A stretch of 64,000 nucleotides of DNA from Paragordius varius (lineage: Eukaryota; Nematomorpha), in the NCBI GenBank assembly GCA_964247055.1, contig OZ176055.1, positions 10,044,001 through 10,108,000 of the forward strand, given 5' to 3'. The notes under the pieces were generated by a model that was not told the origin of the DNA, searched no databases, and worked only from the letters and a program-made list of their open reading frames with translations. Below, piece by piece: positions 10,775 to 24,979 of the stretch; position 1 is the first letter of the stretch; every line of letters begins with the position of its first letter. The position numbers and the translations under genes are program-made.

Positions 10775-13700
10775 TGTTTTGATGTAACTGGCTTTATGGA
10801 TTATCATAGATAGAGTTTACATCCATCCGTCACCGAAACCACCCCTTTTCAGTATTAGGATAGATGGAGTTAGGAATGTTGGAGAACTGATTTTGATATA
10901 ACTGTGTTAATGGATTATCGTATTTGAGTTTACATCCATCCGTGACCGAAACCACCCCTTTTCAGTATTAGGATAGATGGAGTTAGTGTTGGACAACTGA
11001 TTTTCATGTAACTGTGTTAATGGATTATCGTATTAGAGTTTACATCCATCCGTCACCGAAACCACCCCTTTTCAGTATTAGGATAGATGGAGTTAGGAAT
11101 GTTGGAGAACTGATTTTGATGTAACTGTGTTAATGGATTATCGTATTAGAGTTTACATCCATCCGTCACCGAAACCACCCCTTTTCAGTATTAGGATAGA
11201 TGGAGTTGGGAATGTTGGAGAACAGATTTTGATGTAACTGTGTTAATGGATTATCATATTAGAGTTTACATCCATCCGTCACCGAAACCACCCCTTTTCA
11301 GTATTAGGATAGATGGAGTTAGGAATGTTGGAGAACTGATTTTGATGTAACTGTGTTAATGGATTATCGTATTAGAGTTTACATCCATCCGTCACCGAAA
11401 CCACCCCTTTTCAGTATTAGGATAGATGGAGTTAGGAATGTTGGACAACTGATTTTGATGTAACTGTGCTATTGGATTATCGTATATTAAGTTTACATCC
11501 ATCCGTCACCGAAACCACCCCTTTTCAATATTAGGATAGATGGAGTTAAGAATGTTGGACAACTGATTTTGATGTAACTGTGCTATTGGATTATCGTATA
11601 TAGAGTTTACATCCATCCGTCACCGAAACCACCCCTTTTCAGTATTAGGATAGATGGAGTTAGTAATGTTGGACAACTGATTGATGTAACTGTGCTATTG
11701 GATTATCGTATATAGAGTTTACATCCATCCGTCACCGAAACCACCCCTTTTCAGTATTAGGATAGATGGAGTTAGTAATGTTGGACAACTGATTTTGATG
11801 TAACTGTGCTATTGGATTATCGTATATAGAGTTTACATCCATCCGTCACCGAAACCACCCCTTTTCAGTATTAGGATAGATGGAGTTAGGAATGTTGGAG
11901 AACTGATTTTGAAGTAACTGTGTTAATGGATTATCGTATTTGAGTTTACATCCATCCGTGACCGAAACCACCCCTTTTCAGTATTAGGATAGATGGAGTT
12001 AGGAATGTTGGACAACTGATTTTCATGTAACTGTGTTAATGGATTATCGTATTAGAGTTTACATCCATCCGTCACCGAAACCACCCCTTTTCAGTATTAG
12101 GATAGATGGAGTTAGGCATGTTGGACAACTGATTTTGATGTAACTGTGTTAATGGATTATCGTATTAGAGTTTACATCCATCCGTAACCGAAACCACCCC
12201 TTTTCAGTATTAGGATAGATGGAGTTAGGAATGTTGGACAACTGATTTTCATGTAACTGTGTTAATGGATTATCGTATTAGAGTTTACATCCATCCGTCA
12301 CCGAAACCACCCCTTTTCAGTATTAGGATAGATGGAGTTAGGACAACTGATTTTGGAACTGTGTTAATGGATTATCGTATTTGAGTTTACATCCATCCGT
12401 AACCGAAGCCACACCTTTTCAGTATTAGGATAGATGGAGTTAGGCATGTTGGACAACTGATTTTGATGTAACTGTGTTAATGGATTATCGTATTAGAGTT
12501 TACATCCATCCGTAACCGAAACCACCCCTTTTCAGTATTAGGATAGATGGAGTTAGGAATGTTGGACAACTGATTTTCATGTAACTGTGTTAATGGATTA
12601 TCGTATTAGAGTTTACATCCATCCGTCACCGAAACCACCCCTTTTCAGTATTAGGATAGATGGAGTTAGGACAACTGATTTTGGAACTGTGTTAATGGAT
12701 TATCGTATTTGAGTTTACATCCATCCGTCACCGAAACCACCCCTTTTCAGTTTTAGGATAGATGGAGTTCGGAATGTTGGACAACTGATTTCGATGTAAC
12801 TGTGTTATTGGATTATCGTATATTAAGTTTACATCCATCCGTCACCGAAACCACCCCTTTTCAGTATTAGGATAGATGGAGTTAGATGTTGGACAACTGA
12901 TTTTGATGTAACTGTGCTATTGGATTATCGTATATAGAGTTTACATCCATCCGTCACCGAAACCACCCCTTTTCAGTATTAGGATAGATGGAGTTAGTAA
13001 TGTTGGACAACTGATTTTGATGTAACTGTGTTATTGGATTATCGTATATAGAGTTTACATCCATCCGTCACCGAAATCACCCCTTTTCAGTATTAGGATA
13101 GATGGAGTTAGGAATGTTGGACAACTGATTTTCATGTAACTGTGTTAATGGATTATCGTATTAGAGTTTACATCCATCCGTCACCGAAACCACCCCTTTT
13201 CAGTATTAGGATAGATGGAGTTAGGAATGTTGGAGAACTGATTTTGATGTAACTGTGTTAATGAATTATCGTATTTGAGTTTACATCCATCCGTCACCGA
13301 AACCACCCCTTTTCAGTATTAGGATAGATGAAGTTAGGAATGTTGGACAACTGATTTTCATGTAACTGTGTTAATGGATTATCGTATTAGAGTTTACATC
13401 CATCCGTCACCGAAACCACCCCTTTTCAGTATTAGGACAGATGGAGTTAGGAATGTTGGACAACTGATTTTGATGTAGTGTTAATGGATTATCGTATTAG
13501 AGTTTACATCCATCCGTAACCGAAACCACCCCTTTTCAGTATTAGGATAGATGGAGTTAGGAATGTTGGACAACTGATTTTCATGTAACTGTGTTAATGG
13601 ATTATCGTATTAGAGTTTACATCCATCCGTCACCGAAACCACCCCTTTTCAGTATTAGGATAGATGGAGTTAGGCATGTTGGACAACTGATTTTGATGTA

Positions 13701-16700
13701 ACTGTGTTAATGGATTATCGTATTAGAGTTTACATCCATCCGTAACCGAAACCACCCCTTTTCAGTATTAGGATAGATGGAGTTAGGAATGTTGGACAAC
13801 TGATTTTCATGTAACTGTGTTAATGGATTATCGTATTAGAGTTTACATCCATCCGTCACCGAAACCACCCCTTTTCAGTATTAGGATAGATGGAGTTAGG
13901 AATGGACAACTGATTTTGGAACTGTGTTAATGGATTATCGTATTTGAGTTTACATCCATCCGTAACCGAAGCCACACCTTTTCAGTATTAGGATAGATGG
14001 AGTTAGGAATGTTGGACAACTGATTTTGATGTAACTGTGTTAGATTATCGTATTTGAGTTTACATCCATCCGTCACCGAAACCACCCCTTTTCAGTTTTA
14101 GGATAGATGGAGTTAGGAATGTTGGACAACTGATTTTGATGTAACTGTGTTAATGGATTATCGTATATAGAGTTTACATCCATCCGTCACCGAAATCACC
14201 CCTTTTCAGTATTAGGATAGATGGAGTTAGGAATGTTGGACAACTGATTTTGATGTAACTGTGTTAGATTATCGTATTTGAGTTTACATCCATCCGTCAC
14301 CGAAACCACCCCTTTTCAGTTTTAGGATAGATGGAGTTCGGAATGTTGGACAACTGATTTCGATGTAACTGTGTTATTGGATTATCGTATATTAAGTTTA
14401 CATCCATCCGTCACCGAAACCACCCCTTTTCAGTATTAGGATAGATGGAGTTAGATGTTGGACAACTGATTTTGATGTAACTGTGCTATTGGATTATCGT
14501 ATATAGAGTTTACATCCATCCGTCACCGAAACCACCCCTTTTCAGTATTAGGATAGATGGAGTTAGTAATGTTGGACAACTGATTTTGATGTAACTGTGT
14601 TATTGGATTATCGTATATAGAGTTTACATCCATCCGTCACCGAAATCACCCCTTTTCAGTATTAGGATAGATGGAGTTAGGAATGTTGGACAACTGATTT
14701 TGATGTAACTGCGTTAGATTATCGTATTTGAGTTTACATCCATCCGTCACCGAAACCACCCCTTTTCAGTTTTAGGATAGATGGAGTTCGGAATGTTGGA
14801 CAACTGATTTCGATGTAACTGTGTTATTGGATTATCGTATATTAAGTTTACATCCATCCGTCACCGAAACCACCCCTTTTCAGTATTAGGATAGATGGAG
14901 TTAGGAATGTTGGACAACTGATTTTGATGTAACTGTGCTATTGGATTATCGTATATAGAGTTTACATCCATCCGTCACCGAAACCACCCCTTTTCAGTAT
15001 TAGGATAGATGGAGTTAGGAATGTTGGACAACTGATTTTGATGTAACTGTGTTATTGGATTATCGTATATAGAGTTTACATCCATCCGTCACCGAAACCA
15101 CCCCTTATCAGTATTAGGATAGATGGAGTTAGGAATGTTGGACAACTGATTTTGATGTAACTGTGCTATTGGATTATCGTATATTAAGTTTACATCCATC
15201 CGTCACCGAAACCACCCCTTTTCAGTTTTAGGATAGATGGAGTTAGTAATGTTGGACAACTGATTTTGATGTAACTGTGCTATTGGATTATCGTATATTA
15301 AGTTTACATCCATACGTCACTGAAACCACCCCTTTTCAGTATTAGGATAGATGGAGTTAGGAATGTTGGACAACTGATTTCGATGTAACTGTGTTAATAG
15401 ATTATCGTATATTAAGTTTACATCCATCTGTCACCGAAACCACCCCTTTTCAGTATTAGGATAGATGGAGTTAGGAATGTTGGACAACTGATTTCGATGT
15501 AACTGTGTTAATAGATTATCGTATATTAAGTTTACATCCATCTGTCACCGAAACCACCCCTTTTCAGTATTAGGATAGATGGAGTTAAGAATGTTGGACA
15601 ACTGATTTTGATGTAACTGTGCTATTGGATTATCGTATATTAAGTTTACATCCATACGTCACTGAAACCACCCCTTTTCAGTATTAGGATAGATGGAGTT
15701 AGGAATGTTGGACAACTGATTTTGATGTAACTGTGCTATTGGATTATCGTATATAGAGTTTACATCCATCCGTCACCGAAACCACCCCTTTTCAGTATTA
15801 GGATAGATGGAGTTAGGAATGTTGGACAACTGATTTTGATGTAACTGTGCTATTGGATTATCGTATATAGAGTTTACATCCATCCGTCACCGAAACCACC
15901 CCTTTTCAGTATTAGGATAGATGGAGTTAGTAATGTTGGACAACTGATTTTGATGTAACTGTGTTAATGGATTATCGTATATAGAGTTTACATCCATCCG
16001 TCACCGAAACCACCCCTTTTCAGTATTAGGATAGATGGAGTTAAGAATGTTGGACAACTGATTTTGATGTAACTGTGCTATTGGATTATCGTATATTAAG
16101 TTTACATCCATACGTCACTGAAACCACCCCTTTTCAATATTAGGATAGATGGAGTTAGGAATGTTGGACAACTGATTTTGATGTAACTGTGTTAATGGAT
16201 TATCGTATATTAAGTTTACATCCATCCGTCACCGAAACCACCCCTTTTCAATATTAGGATAGATGGAGTTAGGAATGTTGGACAACTGATTTTGATGTAA
16301 CTGTGCTATTGGATTATCGTATATTAAGTTTACATCCATCCGTCACCGAAACCACCCCTTTTCAGTATTAGGATAGATGGAGTTAGGAATGTTGGACAAC
16401 TGATTTTGATGTAACTGTGCTATTGGATTATCGTATATTAAGTTTACATCCATCCGTCACCGAAACCACCCCTTTTCAATATTAGGATAGATGGAGTTAG
16501 GAATGTTGGACAACTGATTTTGATGTAACTGTGCTATTGGATTATCGTATATTAAGTTTACATCCATCCGTCACCGAAACCACCCCTTTTCAGTATTAGG
16601 ATAGATGGAGTTAGGAATGTTGGACAACTGATTTTGATGTAACTGTGCTATTGGATTATCGTATATTAAGTTTACATCCATACGTCACTGAAACCACCCC

Positions 16701-19700
16701 TTTTCAATATTAGGATAGATGGAGTTAGGAATGTTGGACAACTGATTTTGATGTAACTGTGCTATTGGATTATCGTATATTAAGTTTACATCCATCCGTC
16801 ACCGAAACCACCCCTTTTCAGTATTAGGATAGATGGAGTTAGTAATGTTGGACAACTGATTTTGATGTAACTGTGTTAATGGATTATCGTATATAGAGTT
16901 TACATCCATCCGTCACCGAAACCACCCCTTTTCAGTATTAGGATAGATGGAGTTAAGAATGTTGGACAACTGATTTTGATGTAACTGTGCTATTGGATTA
17001 TCGTATATTAAGTTTACATCCATACGTCACTGAAACCACCCCTTTTCAATATTAGGATAGATGGAGTTAGGAATGTTGGACAACTGATTTTGATGTAACT
17101 GTGTTAATGGATTATCGTATATTAAGTTTACATCCATCCGTCACCGAAACCACCCCTTTTCAGTATTAGGATAGATGGAGTTAAGAATGTTGGACAACTG
17201 ATTTTGATGTAACTGTGCTATTGGATTATCGTATATTAAGTTTACATCCATCCGTCACCGAAACCCCCCTTTTCAATATTAGGATAGATGGAGTTAGGAA
17301 TGTTGGACAACTGATTTTGATGTAACTGTGCTATTGGATTATCGTATATTAAGTTTACATCCATCCGTCACCGAAACCACCCCTTTTCAGTATTAGGATA
17401 GATGGAGTTAGGAATGTTGGACAACTGATTTTGATGTAACTGTGTTAATGGATTATCGTATATTAAGTTTACATCCATTCGTCACCGAAACCACCCCTTT
17501 TCAGTATTAGGATAGATGGAGTTAAGAATGTTGGACAACTGATTTTGATGTAACTGTGCTATTGGATTATCGTATATAGAGTTTACATCCATCCGTCACC
17601 GAAACCACCCCTTTTCAGTATTAGGATAGATGGAGTTAGGAATGTTGGACAACTGATTTTGATGTAACTGTGTTAATGGATTATCGTATATTAAGTTTAC
17701 ATCCATCCGTCACCGAAACCACCCCTTTTCAGTATTAGGATAGATGGAGTTAAGAATGTTGGACAACTGATTTTGATGTAACTGTGCTATTGGATTATCG
17801 TATATTAAGTTTACATCCATCCGTCACCGAAACCCCCCTTTTCAATATTAGGATAGATGGAGTTAGGAATGTTGGACAACTGATTTTGATGTAACTGTGC
17901 TATTGGATTATCGTATATTAAGTTTACATCCATCCGTCACCGAAACCACCCCTTTTCAGTATTAGGATAGATGGAGTTAGGAATGTTGGACAACTGATTT
18001 TGATGTAACTGTGTTAATGGATTATCGTATATTAAGTTTACATCCATTCGTCACCGAAACCACCCCTTTTCAGTATTAGGATAGATGGAGTTAAAAATGT
18101 TGGACAACTGATTTTGATGTAACTGTGCTATTGGATTATCGTATATTAAGTTTACATCCATCCGTCACCGAAACCCCCCTTTTCAATATTAGGATAGATG
18201 GAGTTAGGAATGTTGGACAACTGATTTTGATGTAACTGTGCTATTGGATTATCGTATATTAAGTTTACATCCATCCGTCACCGAAACCACCCCTTTTCAG
18301 TATTAGGATAGATGGAGTTAGTAATGTTGGACAACTGATTTTGATGTAACTGTGCTATTGGATTATCGTATATAGAGTTTACATCCATCCGTCACCGAAA
18401 CCACCCCTTTTCAGTATTAGGATAGATGGAGTTAAGAATGTTGGACAACTGATTTTGATGTAACTGTGTTAATGGATTATCGTATATTAAGTTTACATCC
18501 ATCCGTCACCGAAACCACCCCTTTTCAGTATTAGGATAGATGGAGTTAAGAATGTTGGACAACTGATTTTGATGTAACTGTGCTATTGGATTATCGTATA
18601 TTAAGTTTACATCCATCCGTCACCGAAACCACCCCTTTTCAATATTAGGATAGATGGAGTTAGGAATGTTGGACAACTGATTTTGATGTAACTGTGCTAT
18701 TGGATTATCGTATATTAAGTTTACATCCATCCGTCACCGAAACCACCCCTTTTCAATATTAGGATAGATGGAGTTAGGAATGTTGGACAACTGATTTTGA
18801 TGTAACTGTGCTATTGGATTATCGTATATTAAGTTTACATCCATCCGTCACCGAAACCACCCCTTTTCAATATTAGGATAGATGGAGTTAAGAATGTTGG
18901 ACAACTGATTTTGATGTAACTGTGCTATTGGATTATCGTATATAGAGTTTACATCCATCCGTCACCGAAACCACCCCTTTTCAGTATTAGGATAGATGGA
19001 GTTAAGAATGTTGGACAACTGATTTTGATGTAACTGTGCTATTGGATTATCGTATATTAAGTTTACATCCATCCGTCACCGAAACCACCCCTTTTCAATA
19101 TTAGGATAGATGGAGTTAGGAATGTTGGACAACTGATTTTGATGTAACTGTGCTATTGGATTATCGTATATTAAGTTTACATCCATCCGTCACCGAAACC
19201 ACCCCTTTTCAATATTAGGATAGATGGAGTTAGGAATGTTGGACAACTGATTTTGATGTAACTGTGCTATTGGATTATCGTATATTAAGTTTACATCCAT
19301 CCGTCACCGAAATCACCCCTTTTCAATATTAGGATAGATGGAGTTAGGAATGTTGGACAACTGATTTTGATGTAACTGTGTTAATGGATTATCGTATATT
19401 AAGTTTACATCCATCCGTCACCGAAACCACCCCTTTTCAATATTAGGATAGATGGAGTTAGGAATGTTGGACAACTGATTTTGATGTAACTGTGTTAATG
19501 GATTATCGTATATTAAGTTTACATCCATCCGTCACCGAAACCACCCCTTTTCAGTATTAGGATAGATGGAGTTAGGAATGTTGGACAACTGATTTTGATG
19601 CAACTGTGTTAATAGATTATCGTATATTAAGTTTACATCCATCCGTCACCGAAACCACCCCTTTTCAGTATTAGGATAGATGGAGTTAGTAATGTTGGAC

Positions 19701-22310
19701 AACTGATTTTGATGTAACTGTGCTATTGGATTATCGTATATTAAGTTTACATCCATCCGTCACCGAAACCACCCCTTTTCAATATTAGGATAGATGGAGT
19801 TAGGAATGTTGGACAACTGATTTTGATGTAACTGTGCTATTGGATTATCGTATATTAAGTTTACATCCATCCGTCACCGAAACCACCCCTTTTCAATATT
19901 AGGATAGATGGAGTTAAGAATGTTGGACAACTGATTTTGATGTAACTGTGCTATTGGATTATCGTATATAGAGTTTACATCCATCCGTCACCGAAACCAC
20001 CCCTTTTCAATATTAGGATAGATGGAGTTAGGAATGTTGGACAACTGATTTTGATGTAACTGTGCTATTGGATTATCGTATATTAAGTTTACATCCATCC
20101 GTCACCGAAACCACCCCTTTTCAATATTAGGATAGATGGAGTTAGGAATGTTGGACAACTGATTTTGATGTAACTGTGCTATTGGATTATCGTATATTAA
20201 GTTTACATCCATCCGTCACCGAAACCACCCCTTTTCAGTATTAGGATAGATGGAGTTAAGAATGTTGGACAACTGATTTTGATGTAACTGTGCTATTGGA
20301 TTATCGTATATTAAGTTTACATCCATCCGTCACCGAAACCACCCCTTTTCAATATTAGGATAGATGGAGTTAGGAATGTTGGACAACTGATTTTGATGTA
20401 ACTGTGCTATTGGATTATCGTATATTAAGTTTACATCCATCCGTCACCGAAACCACCCCTTTTCAATATTAGGATAGATGGAGTTAGGAATGTTGGACAA
20501 CTGATTTTGATGTAACTGTGCTATTGGATTATCGTATATTAAGTTTACATCCATCCGTCACCGAAACCACCCCTTTTCAATATTAGGATAGATGGAGTTA
20601 GGAATGTTGGACAACTGATTTTGATGTAACTGTGTTAATGGATTATCGTATATTAAGTTTACATCCATCCGTCACCGAAACCACCCCTTTTCAATATTAG
20701 GATAGATGGAGTTAGGAATGTTGGACAACTGATTTTGATGTAACTGTGCTATTGGATTATCGTATATTAAGTTTACATCCATCCGTCACCGAAACCACCC
20801 CTTTTCAATATTAGGATAGATGGAGTTAAGAATGTTGGACAACTGATTTTGATGTAACTGTGCTATTGGATTATCGTATATAGAGTTTACATCCATCCGT
20901 CACCGAAACCACCCCTTTTCAGTATTAGGATAGATGGAGTTAGTAATGTTGGACAACTGATTGATGTAACTGTGCTATTGGATTATCGTATATTAAGTTT
21001 ACATCCATCCGTCACCGAAACCACCCCTTTTCAATATTAGGATAGATGGAGTTAGGAATGTTGGACAACTGATTTTGATGTAACTGTGCAATTGGATTAT
21101 CGTATATTAAGTTTACATCCATCCGTCACCGAAACCACCCCTTTTCAGTATTAGGATAGATGGAGTTAGGAATGTTGGACAACTGATTTTGATGTAACTG
21201 TGTTAATGGATTATCGTATATTAAGTTTACATCCATCCGTCACCGAAACCACCCCTTTTCAGTATTAGGATAGATGGAGTTAAGAATGTTGGACAACTGA
21301 TTTTGATGTAACTGTGCTATTGGATTATCGTATATTAAGTTTACATCCATCCGTCACCGAAACCACCCCTTTTCAATATTAGGATAGATGGAGTTAGGAA
21401 TGTTGGACAACTGATTTTGATGTAACTGTGCAATTGGATTATCGTATATTAAGTTTACATCCATCCGTCACCGAAACCACCCCTTTTCAGTATTAGGATA
21501 GATGGAGTTAGGAATGTTGGACAACTGATTTTGATGTAACTGTGTTAATGGATTATCGTATATTAAGTTTACATCCATCCGTCACCGAAACCACCCCTTT
21601 TCAGTATTAGGATAGATGGAGTTAAGAATGTTGGACAACTGATTTTGATGTAACTGTGCTATTGGATTATCGTATATTAAGTTTACATCCATCCGTCACC
21701 GAAACCACCCCTTTTCAATATTAGGATAGATGGAGTTAGGAATGTTGGACAACTGATTTTGATGTAACTGTGCAATTGGATTATCGTATATTAAGTTTAC
21801 ATCCATCCGTCACCGAAACCACCCCTTTTCAGTATTAGGATAGATGGAGTTAGGAATGTTGGACAACTGATTTTGATGTAACTGTGTTAATGGATTATCG
21901 TATATTAAGTTTACATCCATCTGTCACCGAAACCACCCCTTTTCAGTATTAGGATAGATGGAGTTAGTAATGTTGGACAACTGATTTTGATGTAACTGTG
22001 CTATTGGATTATCGTATATTAAGTTTACATCCATCCGTCACCGAAACCACCCCTTTTCAGTATTAGGATAGATGGAGTTAGGAATGTTGGACAACTGATT
22101 TTGATGTAACTGTGCTATTGGATTATCGTATATTAAGTTTACATCCATCCGTCACCGAAACCACCCCTTTTCAGTATTAGGATAGATGGAGTTAGGAATG
22201 TTGGACAACTGATTTTGATGTAACTGTGCTATTGGATTATCGTATATTAAGTTTACATCCATCCGTCACCGAAACCGCGACGTTTCAGTATGAGGATGGA
22301 TGAAGGTGAA
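10775..22310. repeat. satellite array, ~114-bp monomer, about 100 copies
   Basis: About 11.5 kb of uninterrupted head-to-tail repeats. TTTACATCCATCC recurs every 112-115 bases (for example 18037 and 18151, exactly 114 apart). Each monomer has a very constant half (TTTACATCCATCCGTCACCG through GGATAGATGGAGTTA) and a more variable half (GGAATGTTGGACAACTGATT through TTATCGTAT plus an ending). Endings form strata: TTAGAG or TTTGAG dominate the left third, ATAGAG the middle, ATTAAG the right. Indel variants are shared by groups of neighbouring monomers, so blocks have been re-duplicated. The edge units are degenerate (10775-10800; 22280-22310). No long open frame and no spacers are present. Confidence 0.97.
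21089..22114. repeat. higher-order trimer within the satellite
   Basis: The rare variant GTGCAATTGG occurs at 21089, 21431 and 21773, each 342 bases apart, i.e. three 114-bp monomers. Between these, the neighbouring monomers follow the same order of CAGTAT/CAATAT and AAGAATG/GGAATG variants, which shows recent amplification of a three-monomer unit. Confidence 0.75.
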
Positions 22311-22913
22311 TTATTGTTAAAATTAAAAAAACATTAAATTTAATAAAATGATTGTTGCTCAAATTATAGGAGTTCATGCTTATAACAATTATTTAAATAG
22401 ATTAAAAATCCTATTATACCAAATATTTGACGTTCAAGACATTAAAATAAAAGACAAATTTTTATATTAAAAACAACCATACATATAACCTAGATATCGT
22501 TGTTTTAGCTATTTCGTATGTATAGTTACGCCATATTGCAAGATATTTCCTACATAAATTATATAATTGCAAAAGTTATATAATTGAGATAAATCCCTGT
22601 TTCACATAAAGAGATGATAAATTTAAAGGGAATTAAGAGAAGATATGGTTAATTTTTTGTAAAAAATTATTTAATTTTAACACGTTGTCTTTGCAGTGCA
22701 AATTACTCTAAATTTCCCTCAATAATGAATAAAAAATGCTATAAATTCATTTCAAAGTATTACCCTATATCCAAGATGATAACTTATAATAGCCTAATTT
22801 TTGGGAAATATTTTTGAAACTTTTTGCTTGATATCAACCTACTTTAGGGCTCTCATATTTACATGACAATCAAATATTCTATTTCTTTAAATTGGCTTTA
22901 ATGCTATATAACA
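22311..22913. other. AT-rich spacer
   Basis: Between the satellite edge and the hAT-type element. I see no gene, RNA or repeat here. Confidence 0.5.
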
Positions 22914-24584
22914 CAGGGCTTCTTAAACTATGGGTCCCGACCCCATTTAAGGTCGCCTAGCAAAATTATGGGGTCGCGAGCGATGAAAATACAATTTAAC
23001 AAAAAATGTTTTTTAACTTGTAAAATTTTTTATAAATTCATCGTAGATAAATATATCATAAAATCTTCTGGTTCGGAAAAACTGTTTATACCAGCATTTA
23101 AATGATCATTATATTCCATATATTATAAAAATAAAAAATTCTGGCTTTGTGATCTGTTTCCGGAAAACCGGAAGACCTATTCAAATCCAAATGTCAAAAA
23201 AATTAATCATTAATGAATGCCCCGACAATACCATAACCCATTTTTTGAATTAAGCCCCCATCGGGCCCCCGTGTAAAAAACGTTTTTTTTAAAATCAGAA
23301 GCCCACAAAAATCGTGTCTTTGAAACAATTTTCCGGAAAACGTGTAGGACCATTCGATTTCAAATATGATTTTTTTACTTTTTTTTCGATTGCGCGAACA
23401 TAGTCGGCTTACTTTAAATTTAGGCTCTATTTTTACCCGCTCCCTCCGTAAAATGCCATTTTTTTCATAAAAAACAAAATATTTTTTGCCCAGGGTATGA
23501 GACCGTTAAAATTTAGTGAGGATTCCAGGTATTCCCTATTAAAAGGCAAAAATTTTAGTCCTGCGTTTTATTAATATTGGCTGCTGGGTAAACGATAGCC
23601 GCTAAAACTGCGCCACTATATAGAAATTGCGTTGTTTTGGAGCTAATTTCCAGAAAATTTATGAGGCCATATGAGATAATTAAAAGCTTGAAATAATCGG
23701 GCTTTTATTATTAGCCGTTAATTGGGACCTTTATGCCCTAAAAATACGCCATCATGTAACGATTATTTAGTGTTGAAGTATTTTTTTGAAGAACCCATGC
23801 GATGGTATCAAAGATGATTCCAAATATTTTCCCTATAAAGGCAAAAAATTTAACTCAGCGCTTTTCCCATATAAGTCTATGGGTAGGGATCTGGTTTAGA
23901 CGCCATACAAAAATGGCGTAGTTTTGGAGCTGATTTTTAAAAAACTTAAGAAGCCATGCGAGATCAGTTAAACACATTTTTGGGGAATTTGTATAATATC
24001 ATTCTTTCTTTTAAAAAGGGACCACAAACGATTTACTTTTTATATCCCTTGGTCTCAGCTGTTGGAACACTTTTCAAAATAGACTTTTTAAACATGATTT
24101 TGTAAAACGAAAATCTTAAAATAAATCTAATGATAGTTGAATATTAACTTTAATAAGGGACAGTTGAAATATGGTCCATTTCGAGTAACAATATTTGAGC
24201 CTATGCAAAAACCCGTAAAAGAATAATTAAAGACATTCTTTTTATTACATATGTTTTTTATTATTTTTTTATCTCCATTAACTCTATTTATTGCAAATTA
24301 TTAAGAATGATTATCGGTGAGACTACGTCACAGCGAAGCGTGACAGGGCCCGCTAGTATCTTGTATAAATTTACTATTAATCAGAAAATATTCTAGAAAT
24401 TTATAAAAAAATTTAGATTTTTTGTCAATCTCTTTAAACCAAAACAATCCTGATAAATATTATCAACAAAATTTCTAAGTGTTATTTTGAAGAAACTATT
24501 ATTTTTCTTTTATATTTGTTGGGGTCGTGAAGAAACTCGCAATCATAAATGGGGTGGGAAACTACAAAAGTTTAAGAAGCCCGG
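22914..24584. mobile_element. hAT-type non-autonomous element with a nested insertion
   Basis: Left end CAGGGCTTCTTAAACT; right end AGTTTAAGAAGCCCGG, an inverted match with one mismatch. A perfect 8-bp target duplication ATATAACA flanks it (22906-22913 and 24585-24592). The subterminal sequence (GGTCCCGACCCC / GGGGTCG) is the kind seen in hAT-family elements. No transposase frame remains; most of the interior is a later insertion with a Helitron-type 3' end. Confidence 0.8.
23130..24356 (+). mobile_element. Helitron-like non-autonomous element nested in the hAT element
   Basis: The 3' end has the Helitron signature: a short hairpin at 24327-24344 (GTCAC-A-GC-GAA-GC-GTGAC), then eight bases and a terminal CTAG (24353-24356) followed by T. 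The interior is much richer in G and C than the flanks and contains a diverged ~295-bp tandem duplication (blocks near 23520-23690 and 23815-23965 share GATTCCA..TATTCCCTAT, AAGGCAAAAA and GTTTTGGAGCT). The 5' end is uncertain; I place it near 23130 where the hAT sequence stops. No Rep/helicase coding is seen. Confidence 0.6.
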
Positions 24585-24592
24585 ATATAACA

Positions 24593-24979
24593 TATAATAT
24601 TCAGAATAATAAATTAGATTTGGCAGAAATATGAATTTTTAAAATATTAATAAATGAAATTTTTTTACTGATTATACATGTCTTTATAAATAATTATTAT
24701 AGGCCTAAAAGTGAATCACACAACAATATAAGGGCTGTCTGTGAACGATAAATGTTTCATTAGTTTTTGTAAACATCACAAGGATTAATTTTTTTAATTT
24801 AACAAAATAGATTCCCACATCAAGTGGAATTATTTAAATTTCGCTAACAACGTATACTTTGTAATTAAATAATTAAAAAGGACATTCATCATCACGTTTT
24901 TTATCTAACAAAATTAACTGATAAATATCTTCATGTGTTATATATAATAAAATTTATTAAATAAAACATGATCAATTAA
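24593..24979. other. 3' flank of the hydratase gene
   Basis: AT-rich; no separate feature. It probably holds the 3' untranslated end of the minus-strand hydratase gene. No decisive polyadenylation signal could be chosen among the AT-rich candidates. Confidence 0.4.

Noticed and set aside
10775-22310. CRISPR-like regular repeats
   Set aside because: The units are contiguous 114-bp satellite monomers with no unique spacers, in a eukaryotic, intron-bearing context.
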